From Pseudomonas sp. PB106 (GTDB lineage: Bacteria > Pseudomonadota > Gammaproteobacteria > Pseudomonadales > Pseudomonadaceae): a stretch of DNA of 64,000 nucleotides. Below the pieces are notes generated by a model that was not told where the DNA came from, did no database searches, and saw only the letters and a program-made list of their open reading frames with translations. Made by a program: the position numbers and the translations under genes. The stretch spans positions 1 to 64,000 of the forward strand of contig NZ_RWIM01000205.1 in NCBI RefSeq assembly GCF_009764645.1. The letters run 5' to 3'. Positions 25,901 to 35,400 of the stretch are shown one piece after another; within the stretch, counting starts at the first letter, position 1, and each line of letters begins with the position of its first letter.

Positions 25901-28609
25901 ATGAGTCAGCATCGAGTGGAAGACGAGTCGAAGAGCGTTTTGGCCATTATCGAACCGGCACCGGATATGCTTGTGGCTTCCAGGCTGAGGATATCTGGAA
26001 CCTGTGCAACTACCGGTGTACTGAAAGTCGTTGCAAGGCAAACGTATTACCCCGCTATTGCTTCAGGCTCTTGGAGGATCGAAGAGGATCTGCAGGACTT
26101 CGGCTCGACTGTAATACAGATTACAGCGACCCAAGGTACGCGAAGCGAGACACGCCATGTCTATATCCAGGACTACTCGCAACTACCGCAAATAACCAAG
26201 CCTGAAAATGGCAGTTTCTTTTCATCTTCTTTGCGTGTCGAGGGCTTGGCGCTTAGTGGTGCCACAGTCACCGTGAGAGATCCGCGGCAGGGAGCGCTGG
26301 GGACGACGACAGTGGGAAGTTTTGGTCATTGGGCATTGGATATCACTCCTGCGGACGGTGAGGTGTCCATCACCGCCACTCAAAATATTTCGACGGGCAC
26401 GCCGGATCCCAGTCTCCCAGTCAGATTCACAATGGCGGTGGCGACGCCGTCCATTACAGCACCGGATGCAGGTTCGTTGCAGCCGCAGGTCTTTTCCGTT
26501 TCCGGAAGCGGCGGCCGCCCGGGTTCTGAGGTCAGGATCTTTCTGGATATGACTCAAAACATGGTCGGCAAGTCATCGACCTTGACGGGGTCTTCCTGGA
26601 CTGCGTCCGTCAGTCTCGATCCAGGACACGTGTCCCTTGTCGCTCAGCAGTTTTATGGCGGAGTAGGTTCCACTCGTAGCGCTCCTCATGCCTTGAAAAT
26701 CCAGCCACCCGTGCTGACGCCTATCAAAGTCGAACACCCCACCATTACAACGGCAGAATTCTCCGGTGACGGCTACAGCGGTGCCACTGTCCAGATCACG
26801 ATCGTCAGCGGTCCGGCCGCTACCCCGCCCCCTCTCGTGGTAGTCAGCGGCGGTAAATGGCAAACAGCCTCGGCGAATTGGCCTTTCGGCTCATACCTAT
26901 TGAGTGCGGTTCAGAAGGTGTCGGACAACGCCGGCGGCTGGATCGAGTCACTGCCACTCAGGTTCAAGGTTGACTATGCATTCCCCGCTCCGAGTGATGT
27001 CACCCATACCGAGGTCTACACACCTGTTTTTTCCGGGAGAGGAGTTAATGGAGCGACGATAAAGCTCTTTGCCGCTGACTGTCTTACGCCCATTGCTCGT
27101 GATGTGCGCGTCAGCAATAACCAGTGGTCATCCACAGCTTTGGAAGCGTGGGGCCCGGTCTGGAAGCGAGGGATCCACATCCAGCAAATCCTGGTCGAAG
27201 AATGTGCGTGGGTCGACTACGAAGTGAGCATTCCCCCGCTGGCGCCCGACTCGGTCACAGTGGTCGAAAACGACCAGTCACCCCGTATCAGCGGCAACTG
27301 CTGGCCAGGCGCGGTGGTCATCCTTGAGTACAACAATGACTTCGTCAAACACAGAACCACGGTCACCGGCGCAACCTGGACCTTTCGCCGCGACCTGCCG
27401 TTTACCCCTGACGTAACCCATTCCTTCAGCGTGACCCAGACCTTTGCCTCGCAGACTTCTGTACCGGCCACGGGCAGTTTTACCGTTCGCCGGGCCATGC
27501 TCAAACCGCTAATCAGCGTGCCTGCCGAAGGGGCTGAAGTCAGCAGCAACACGACGATCAGCGGCAAGAACGGGATGAGCGGCGCAAGGATGTCGGTGTG
27601 GGATGAGCAAATGGGCGACGAGCTCAATTCCAAACAGTTAACCAGCGATGGCGACTGGTCTATCGAGTTGGTAAACCTGAAATACCGCGTGTATTCCCTG
27701 ACCGCCCGGCAAACACTCGACACTTCCGGGCCTGTCCACAGCGACATTCGGGTCTGCAACGTGGTGCTGTTGCCACCGGTTTTGCTCACACCGGCCGAGG
27801 GCCGCGACTTGCCGCGGCACTCAATCCTGTCCGGCACCGGTTGGCCTGGCGCGAGGGTCAGCGTTTGGCTGCAAGGGCGTGACGAACCCTTGCTGGACGA
27901 AGTGTCGGTCAATGCCGCCGGGCAGTGGAGCGGGCAGGTGTCGCTGAATCTGGTCGGGAGTCACCGTTTGCGGTTGCGGCAGACCTTCGCCGACCAGGTG
28001 TCGAAAGATTTGCTGCGCGATGTCAGGGTCGTGCCATCGACGCCGGTTATCGAGTCGCCGATAAAGGACGCAGCCATCGGCTCGGCTGTGGTGATCAGCG
28101 GATTCGGTTATCCCGGCGATACGGTCACCGTGAAGCTTGCGGGCGGCGGTGCGACGTTGGGTTCCGGCCCGGTGCTTGAGGATCGTACGTGGTCGCTGTC
28201 GGCAAACATTGACCATCCCGGTGGCCCGGGTGCCCTGACCGTTGAGGCCGCGTCTGGCGATTTCGTCTCTGCGGTCTCCGCGCCACAAGCGGTGCAAATC
28301 AACACATGGTTGCCCGTCATCAACGCACCGTCAGCCGGTCGTTGGGTCGCTTTGCCCGTGACCTTCGCCGGGACTGGCAAGGCCGGCGTCGGGCAGGTGG
28401 TGAGCTGGTTCAACCCAGACGTGATCTGGGCCGCCGATCTTGCGGTGAGCAACGGCCAGTGGCAGGGCGCAGCCGCGCAACCACTGGCGCCGGGGGGCAA
28501 CTGGTGCCGCTTTCGGCAGACTTTCGCGGCTGGCACCGACCCGGCCAGTGCCTCTGACTGGACCGAGAGTCAGCGCTTTGAAGTGCTGCCATTACCACCC
28601 TCAAGCTAG
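25901..28609 (+). CDS. Ten-repeat bacterial Ig-like protein associated with the Tc locus
   Basis: A 902-aa protein built almost entirely of about ten Ig-like units of 80-95 residues. Each runs roughly as P-x5-S-x-SG-x-G-x-PGA-x-V-x-V, then G-x-W and a closing QTF/RQT strand. Examples are LSGTGWPGARVSVW, ISGNCWPGAVVILEY and ISGFGYPGDTVTVKL. No signal peptide, membrane segment or cell-wall anchor is seen, so it is not a conventional adhesin. AAGGAG stands upstream of the ATG. The lux-box-like site at 25825-25840 and the TcA genes downstream suggest co-regulation with the toxin. A TcA-associated or host-binding role is inference. Confidence 0.85.
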   Translation: MSQHRVEDESKSVLAIIEPAPDMLVASRLRISGTCATTGVLKVVARQTYYPAIASGSWRIEEDLQDFGSTVIQITATQGTRSETRHVYIQDYSQLPQITKPENGSFFSSSLRVEGLALSGATVTVRDPRQGALGTTTVGSFGHWALDITPADGEVSITATQNISTGTPDPSLPVRFTMAVATPSITAPDAGSLQPQVFSVSGSGGRPGSEVRIFLDMTQNMVGKSSTLTGSSWTASVSLDPGHVSLVAQQFYGGVGSTRSAPHALKIQPPVLTPIKVEHPTITTAEFSGDGYSGATVQITIVSGPAATPPPLVVVSGGKWQTASANWPFGSYLLSAVQKVSDNAGGWIESLPLRFKVDYAFPAPSDVTHTEVYTPVFSGRGVNGATIKLFAADCLTPIARDVRVSNNQWSSTALEAWGPVWKRGIHIQQILVEECAWVDYEVSIPPLAPDSVTVVENDQSPRISGNCWPGAVVILEYNNDFVKHRTTVTGATWTFRRDLPFTPDVTHSFSVTQTFASQTSVPATGSFTVRRAMLKPLISVPAEGAEVSSNTTISGKNGMSGARMSVWDEQMGDELNSKQLTSDGDWSIELVNLKYRVYSLTARQTLDTSGPVHSDIRVCNVVLLPPVLLTPAEGRDLPRHSILSGTGWPGARVSVWLQGRDEPLLDEVSVNAAGQWSGQVSLNLVGSHRLRLRQTFADQVSKDLLRDVRVVPSTPVIESPIKDAAIGSAVVISGFGYPGDTVTVKLAGGGATLGSGPVLEDRTWSLSANIDHPGGPGALTVEAASGDFVSAVSAPQAVQINTWLPVINAPSAGRWVALPVTFAGTGKAGVGQVVSWFNPDVIWAADLAVSNGQWQGAAAQPLAPGGNWCRFRQTFAAGTDPASASDWTESQRFEVLPLPPSS

Positions 28610-28636
28610 GCCATTTCCGATGAGCGGTCGTCTCTA

Positions 28637-28652
28637 CTGTCAGTTCTGACAG
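28637..28652 (+). promoter_or_regulatory. Lux-box-like palindrome upstream of TcA1
   Basis: CTGTCAGTTCTGACAG is the centre of a perfect inverted repeat (28633-28656, arms TCTACTGTCA and TGACAGTAGA). It lies between the Ig-like gene and TcA1, giving TcA1-TcA2-1446-aa gene a probable promoter of their own. No strong -10 is seen; CAATGG at the expected distance is poor, so strong activator dependence would be expected. Confidence 0.65.
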
Positions 28653-28752
28653 TAGACGCCGATCCGCATCCCGCGCCCAATGGCATGGACGCAAACAGAC
28701 CCCCAGCCTCCGCGCGAGGCTGTCCAGGTGGGCAACCGACTCAAGGATTTCG

Positions 28753-31700
28753 ATGATGGCCGACGCAAACGATCGCCCTGCGTTACAGATGCTCAATCAG
28801 GCATTTGCTCAAGAGGAGGTGGAAAAATACGCCGCCCTGGCGAGGTATTTCGAAGAGGGCGGCTCCATCTTTCCCTTGATCGAAAAGGGCGTCTCGGGCC
28901 TGGTCAGGCAGTTCAATCTCGAGCCGGCACACGCTCGCCAATTGCTGCGGCGGGCCAACAGCATGGCGACTTATCTGCGCCGGCAATTCATTGAGCATAG
29001 GTTGGCCGGTGCGCGTGAAGATGAGGATGAGGAGGACGTCGTCGTACAGCCATCCAGCGGACTGCTATCCATGATCCCCGGACCGAGCTTCCAGATTTTG
29101 TTCAACCCTCTGTTTGAACAGCTGACCCCGCCGCAGTCTCTGGAGTCCATTACGTCGCCGGTGGCCTATTTGATGGAACTGTTGCGCTGGATCGAGCAGC
29201 GCATCGATCCTCAAGGGGTGGCCGAGGACAAGTACCCCTTTCACGAACGGCGCACAGACATCAAGAAACTCTCCGTCGATTACAGTGCCGTGCACAGTTC
29301 GGTGTCAGCGGTGGACATCATTGTCCCGGTGCTGGAGACGTTCATTCGAGCCGGCGATGCGGAGATCGAGCTGGACGACAGGTTGTTGGAGGCGCGCTAT
29401 CCCAATGGGCTGCCGTACTACCAACATTGGGTGTCGATCGACGGCGTTACCCGCCACAACAGCCTGTCGGTAGGGCACCTGGTGCAGAGAACCGATCTGC
29501 AGTTTCCCTATTTTCTGCAGACGCAGGCATGGGATGCGGACCTTGCGCGAGGCCTGGCTCACGCCTCGCGGCTTGGGCCTTATCAGCGCGCCATGCTGAC
29601 TGAGGGGCTGGCTGATTATGACGGGAGGATTGCGTTTTATGAGAAGAATTATGGCGCGCCAGGCACGCAATCCCTGAATCTCGATCAGGTGCCGTTTTTC
29701 GGTGAACGAACCAAGCTCGACAGTGAAAAGATCGAGGCGCTGTTTTCGGTACGCGATTACGCGCCGGTCCGCTCGCCTAATGTTGACTTCGATTCAACGA
29801 GCCCGCCTCAGTCGCCCGAAAACTGGCGCTCCGGTTCGGTCTACCTGAATGCTAATCAAAGCCCTGCAGTCGGTATCATTTTCACTGGGCTGGTTAATCG
29901 TTTGAGCCTGCGCCCCAATGCCGCAAAAGACATTCCCTGTTTTGACCGCATCAACCGCAAGATCCGCCTGGACAACTGGCTCCAGTTGCCCAGCGAACAG
30001 ACCGACGCCTTGCTGGTCGCCGCGATCAATGCCGAAGCGCGGGGCAACGAAAAAACCGCTGACTGGCAGATCAGCAACAACGTCATTCACGCGCTGGGAT
30101 TGTTTCAGGCGCTACGCGAGCATCACCAGTGCACGGCGGAAGACTTCGCTGCGTTTATCGATACGATCTCGGTGTATGGCCGGGGTGACAGGGCATCGCA
30201 TTTCGACAGAGTCTTCAACACCCAAGGCAACTACGGACAACCGTTGAAACTCGATAACGGTGAATTTCCGGTATTGCCCCAGGCGGGTGTCACCGACCTG
30301 ACCGTCAATCAATTGTGCAGCGGGCTGGGGATTGACCTGCAGACTTATCAGTATCTGGCGGTGGCGATTGCCGAAGCGCGAGGCGATGGTGATCGACTGA
30401 AGCGCAACGCGTCGGTGATTTCCAGCTTTTTCCGCCTGGTGAGGCTGCCTCGCCTGTTGGGCATCACGCCGATGGAAGGCGTGTTGATGTTGACGTTGCT
30501 GGGGGGGGGAGAGTGGCTCAACGGTTTGGCCGGCGAGCCCGTGATTGATGAGACCAGTCAAACACTGGACGTGCTGTGCCTGATAGATGCCCTGGAAACC
30601 TGCATCGATTGGTGTCGCGAACGCGATCTGCCGGTGCTGTGGGTCTTGCAGCACGTTGCGCCACCCGAGGCAGCCAATGTGCCCTCCGAGCAGGACCGGC
30701 AGTTGTTCGAGAAAATCGGCAACCTGATCGAGGCCGCCTTGTTCAGTGATGCCCGCTTGCAGATGGCGGGCGTACCCCCATTGCCTTCCGCCAGTTGGCT
30801 GGACTTTTTGAGTGGGCAATATGGCGAGGATGCTCCGCTGGTGGACTCTCTAGGTCTGGTGCTCGCTTTCGACGCTGATGAGGAGGCGTACCGGGTGTCC
30901 GCGATACGGCGGCTGCAGAAAGCGGTCAAGGAAGGCCTGGGGGACATCGATGCCGAGTTGCTCGCTACCATCGTCGAAAAAATGCTCCGTGTGCTGTTGC
31001 AGGTCCGGCAGGTACAGACCTCGGTGGTCAAAGAGTCCCTGGCGGTGTATGCCGGGGTTGGTGCGGAGCAAGCGCTAGCCGTGTTGCATTGGGCCAATTC
31101 AGACGGTTACCAGTTCTTGAGGCAAGCGCTGGAGGCCAATGATCCGGACGGCGACGGTACGGTGGTCGGGCCAGTCCTGCCGCAAGACCCGCTGCTCAAC
31201 TTATTGGCTGATCTACGTCGGCGTAGCGCGGTGGTGGCAAAACTGGATCTGAGTGCGGCACCGCTCCAGGACTATCTCGATTACGGCCATGAAGCCTGGC
31301 TGGGCCAAGCGGACAAACACGCCTTTTCGATGAGCACCCTTTACTACTTGAGCGTGCTTGATCGAGCCTTCGGGCTCAGCGAGCAGCCGCAACAGAAGTT
31401 GCTGGACTACCTGCGTCAGGTCAATCACCTGCCAGAAGATCTTGGAGCGAATGCAAAGGCACTGGTGCAGAAAGCGGCGGCGATCAGGCTGGCCGAGTTC
31501 TTTGGCTGGAGCGTTCAGGAGGTCCGTGAGTGCATCGAGCGGATGAAGCCTGAGGAGAGTCCGCCTGGGCCTCTGATCCTCAAGAATTTGCAACAACTGG
31601 ACCTGCTGACACGGATTCGCGTGCTCTCGAAGCGCACCAACATGGATGCTTTAACGCTGTTTCTGATTGGCAAATTGTCGGAAGAGGTCAGCCGGGCTGG

Positions 31701-32142
31701 CTATGCCATTGCCGCAGAACACGCCTTGTTGAGCGTGACCGAGACAGCGATTCCGCCAGCCCAGCTTGATGGCGATCTGAAAAACCTGGTCAGTGCCCAC
31801 TGCACGCTTGATCAGCAGGATGTCGTGGCGGGCAAACCAGGAGAAAAAGCGCTCTTCACCGTGACGCTCAAGGATGCAACCGGGCAACTTCTGAGCGGAA
31901 TTCCGATTTACTGGCAAGCCTCATTGGGAACGATCAGCAACGGCGTTACCGGCACGGATGGTGCGCTCAAGGCTCAATACACCCCGGGCAACGTCATGGG
32001 CACAGAAACGCCGACGTTCTGGCTGAATTTGATCGATCCGCAGTTTGCTCCTGCTATCAACGTGGTCAGCGACGGCAAGAACCTGAAATTTGTTGGGCCT
32101 ACGAGCTCTCCGTCACCCACGGGGCCCGTGGGCCTGGGGTAG
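28753..32142 (+). CDS. Tc toxin A subunit, N-terminal half (TcA1, YenA1-like)
   Basis: A 1129-aa protein ending at a TAG that interrupts a longer in-frame reading (to 32409). The N-terminal half has the VRP1/Salmonella virulence-plasmid A-type region (SLESITSPVAYLMELLRWIE, an SPxAYL hallmark). A long alpha-helical shell region follows. From about residue 1010 there is an invasin-type Big_1 Ig domain (LTDGTG-like turn TGTDGALKAQYTPG). A split TcA in two genes of about 1200 and 1360 aa matches YenA1/YenA2 of Yersinia entomophaga. AAGGA precedes the ATG; an ATG at 28756 is an alternative. TcA forms the pentameric bell that binds host cells and injects the TcB-TcC payload. Confidence 0.9.
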   Translation: MMADANDRPALQMLNQAFAQEEVEKYAALARYFEEGGSIFPLIEKGVSGLVRQFNLEPAHARQLLRRANSMATYLRRQFIEHRLAGAREDEDEEDVVVQPSSGLLSMIPGPSFQILFNPLFEQLTPPQSLESITSPVAYLMELLRWIEQRIDPQGVAEDKYPFHERRTDIKKLSVDYSAVHSSVSAVDIIVPVLETFIRAGDAEIELDDRLLEARYPNGLPYYQHWVSIDGVTRHNSLSVGHLVQRTDLQFPYFLQTQAWDADLARGLAHASRLGPYQRAMLTEGLADYDGRIAFYEKNYGAPGTQSLNLDQVPFFGERTKLDSEKIEALFSVRDYAPVRSPNVDFDSTSPPQSPENWRSGSVYLNANQSPAVGIIFTGLVNRLSLRPNAAKDIPCFDRINRKIRLDNWLQLPSEQTDALLVAAINAEARGNEKTADWQISNNVIHALGLFQALREHHQCTAEDFAAFIDTISVYGRGDRASHFDRVFNTQGNYGQPLKLDNGEFPVLPQAGVTDLTVNQLCSGLGIDLQTYQYLAVAIAEARGDGDRLKRNASVISSFFRLVRLPRLLGITPMEGVLMLTLLGGGEWLNGLAGEPVIDETSQTLDVLCLIDALETCIDWCRERDLPVLWVLQHVAPPEAANVPSEQDRQLFEKIGNLIEAALFSDARLQMAGVPPLPSASWLDFLSGQYGEDAPLVDSLGLVLAFDADEEAYRVSAIRRLQKAVKEGLGDIDAELLATIVEKMLRVLLQVRQVQTSVVKESLAVYAGVGAEQALAVLHWANSDGYQFLRQALEANDPDGDGTVVGPVLPQDPLLNLLADLRRRSAVVAKLDLSAAPLQDYLDYGHEAWLGQADKHAFSMSTLYYLSVLDRAFGLSEQPQQKLLDYLRQVNHLPEDLGANAKALVQKAAAIRLAEFFGWSVQEVRECIERMKPEESPPGPLILKNLQQLDLLTRIRVLSKRTNMDALTLFLIGKLSEEVSRAGYAIAAEHALLSVTETAIPPAQLDGDLKNLVSAHCTLDQQDVVAGKPGEKALFTVTLKDATGQLLSGIPIYWQASLGTISNGVTGTDGALKAQYTPGNVMGTETPTFWLNLIDPQFAPAINVVSDGKNLKFVGPTSSPSPTGPVGLG

Positions 32143-32409
32143 GAAGTCGAGTTGTACGCCACGTTGCAGGACCAATATTCAAATCCGGGAGCGAACAGGC
32201 TGGTGCGGTGGGAGGCGAGCTCATCGGATTCAGAGGACAGATTGAATATCCGTCCTCGTCAGTCATACACCAATCAGGACGGACTCGCTCGAGCGGTGGT
32301 TTCCAGCGCAGTTCCAGGAACGTTCATCGTCGTTGTGCATAGCGAAAGCAGCGAAACTTCCATGGATTTTGACCCTATCACTTTTCAGGATGATCAACCC
32401 GCCGTCTGA
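32143..32409 (+). pseudogene. In-frame 3' remnant of TcA1 beyond an amber codon
   Basis: Directly after the TAG at 32140-32142 the same frame stays open for 88 codons to a TGA at 32407-32409. The translation (VELYATLQDQYSNPGANRL, WEASSS, TNQDGLARAVVSS) is a second Big_1-type Ig unit in tandem with the one before the stop, so it clearly belongs to the same protein. A full reading would be 1218 codons including the stop position. No ribosome site allows separate translation. One base change (CAG to TAG, for example) explains the interruption; readthrough or sequencing error are alternatives. Confidence 0.8.
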
Positions 32410-32462
32410 ACACTGTTCAGGCGTCAGAGCACCCGCATGGCACAGGCTCAGGAGCAAGGATC

Positions 32463-35400
32463 ATGGCAGTGAACATTCTCGGCGAATTACTGGAAAAACG
32501 TCGCTCGGCGCTGGTCGAGTATTGCATCGGCGGCGCAGATGGAAGGACCGACAGGGATTACACCTTCCTCAAGACACCGAGTGATCTGGCCGAACTGCTG
32601 CGCCTGGATCCGCTGGACAATTATCAGGTGCAGAGCTCCTGGGTTGCAGAGGCGATCAGCAGTGCCCAGCAATACATTCACGCCGTGTATCGCAAGATGG
32701 AGCCGGGGTTTGTCAAGACCGAGTTCGATAAGCAGGATCTGGCCGACTGGGCGCTGTATAGCAATTATCCGGACTGGGCTGCCCTGCAGATGATCGCGGT
32801 CTACCCGGAGAACTTCATCAATCCGTTCGTGCGCCAGCGCAAGAGCAGCCTGTTCAAAAACCTTGAGAACAGCCTGAACCAGACACGCCTGAACGCCGAT
32901 TCCGTGCAGTTGGCGATGCGCGATTACCTGCAGACCTTCGAACAGACCTGCAACCTCGACGTGATCAGTGCCTACATGGACGGCGAGTCGCCGACAAAGG
33001 CTGACTATTACTTTGTCGGACGGCAGCGCGAGCAGCCCTTTCAATATTTCTGGCGCAAGGCTCAGGTGGAACTGTCACCGACGTGCACCGGAATCAACCC
33101 GGCCGCCTGGAGCGAATGGCAAGCGGTGGACATTGCCGCAGAGGCGCGGATTGTCGACATGCGACCGCTGTTCTGGAACGGGCGCTTGTGCCTGATCTGG
33201 GCTGAATGGCGCGACAGCGTGGGAGAGAAAACGGAGCCGCAATACATCCCGCACAAACTGACGATCAACCTCGCGTTCATGACCCAGAACGGCCAGTGGC
33301 TGGCGCCGTTGCGGCTGTTCGAGAAGAACTATGAAAAAGATCATTCCCAAGGAGCAAGGTTGATTGCGACCTTATGGGCTGATCAGTTGAATCCCAAGGG
33401 TAAACTGGGCATCCAGTTCATCAACCAGACCTCGACCGACCTCCAACTGAAAATCGATATTTTCAGGGATGTCTTGTTTCGGCCGGTGGAAGACGACGGT
33501 GAATGGCTTGATGAAATGGTGAAAGCGCGCTTCACCACTCCGGACATCGTTCAGCATCCAGTGTTGAGTCAGGTGACCATAACCTCAGTCCATGGGGCGA
33601 CAGGGCGTTTGGTGCCTTTTCTAAGGCTTCGGGCGATGGCTTTTCGTTTGGGAGCCAAAGATGTCTTGATGGTTCAGGGCGTTTTGCTGCCATCCACACT
33701 GGAAGGGACTGCGTCAGTCACCCTGACACTGGAAAACCCGGCGGGCGGTGACCCAGAACCGTCCACCAAAACCATGACCCTTAGGTTGGGAGGCGCCACT
33801 GGGTGGCTCCGGCTCGAGCGTAACAGCGGTGCCGTGGGCAATCCTGTCTTCACGTTTGGTTCGGCGGCCGAGGGGCTTAACACGTTCACCTTGGCTGCCG
33901 TCAACCTTGCCCCATGGGCGCCCTCGGCACTGCTTAAAAATACTGCGGACGCCGCGCAGTTTCTGCACTTTAAACAGGACGAAAACGCACTCGAATATGT
34001 CCGTCTGAACTCATTGTTTGGTCCGGAACTGGTGCAACGCGCCAGCATTTCCGTCGACGCTATCCTGGACTGGGAAACGCAATTTCTGCCGGAACCCGGG
34101 CCAAACGCAAAGACGGATTTCGAGGAACCGAACGGTGCATTCGATGGCGCCAACGGCCTGTTTTTCTGGGAACTGTTTTTCCACGTGCCGCACTTGATTG
34201 CGACCCGTCTGCGCGCCGAGGACCGGTTCCAGGAGGCGCAAGACTGGTTGCATTATCTGTTTGATCCGCAGGGGCCGGCCGATCCAACGAGCGTGGCCGA
34301 GCTGCAAACTGGCAATCCTCGCCCGCCATACTGGCGTTGCCGCCCCTTGACGAGTGACGGCAATTCAGGCTGTGAAGCCTGGGCGCCGACCGATCCCGAC
34401 GCGATCGGTTATGCGGCCCCCCGACACCTGAAGATTCTGGTGTTCAGCGAATACGTGAACAACCTCATGGCCTGGGGTGACTGGTATTACCGGCAACTGA
34501 CCCGCGACAGTCTGGTGGCCGCCAAGCTGTGTTACATCCAGGCCGAATTCTTCATGGGCAAGGCGCCGTCCGCACGTACGGTCAACCAATGGGAGACCAA
34601 AACCGTCGAGCAATTGCTGGCGCTGGGAGGCTCGCGCTCTAGTCTGGAGCAGTTTGAAAAGGCGCTGGATTTCAACCTGGCGCAATTCCCCGTGGCCGCT
34701 GATCGTGCGCCACTGATGGGGCTGCTGGCGGTCGAGCCGTTCAAACTGCCGCTCAATCAGCAATTGCTCGATCTGTTCGCCTTGCCCGCTCAGCGTCTGC
34801 ACAATTTGCGCAATAACCTTACGCTCGATGGTCGGCCGCTGTTGCTGCCGCTGTTCAGTCCGCCCACCGATCCCAATCAATTGCTACGGGATCTGGCCGC
34901 AGGCAATGTCGGTTCTCCACGGCCCATGGGCGGACGGCTGGAAGTCGGCGCGTTCCGCTGGCGGGTTACCTACGAAGCCGCCCTGCGCGCCGTGCAAACG
35001 CTGCAGGACTACGGCAATCAGGTGCTGCGTCTGCTCGAACAACGCGATCGTGCCGAACAGGAAGAACTGCAACAGAACCATCTGGTGGAACTGGGCGCTT
35101 ATGCGCAGACCGTTCAGGAGCAGGTCATTGCGCAGCTGCAAGCAAGCGTGGCGGCGCTTGAGCAGAGCAAGGTGATGGCCCAGGAACGGGCCGAGGCATA
35201 CGCGCGGGTGTATGACGAAAACGTCTCGGCGGTTGAATACCAGGTGATGGAAAGTATTCAGCTCTCGAAAATACTCGCCGTGACCTCCTCAGGATTCCAG
35301 ACGGCGGGGGCGGTGCTAGCGTCGTTGCCGAATATTTTCGGTCTGGCCAACGGCGGCCATCGGCTGGAAGAAGGCCTTCAAGCGGTCGGTTTCGCTCTCG

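Noticed and set aside
32152..32409. Separate small gene between TcA1 and TcA2
   Set aside because: It is in the same frame as TcA1, directly after the amber codon, and its sequence completes an Ig unit, so it is the rest of TcA1 and not an independent gene.
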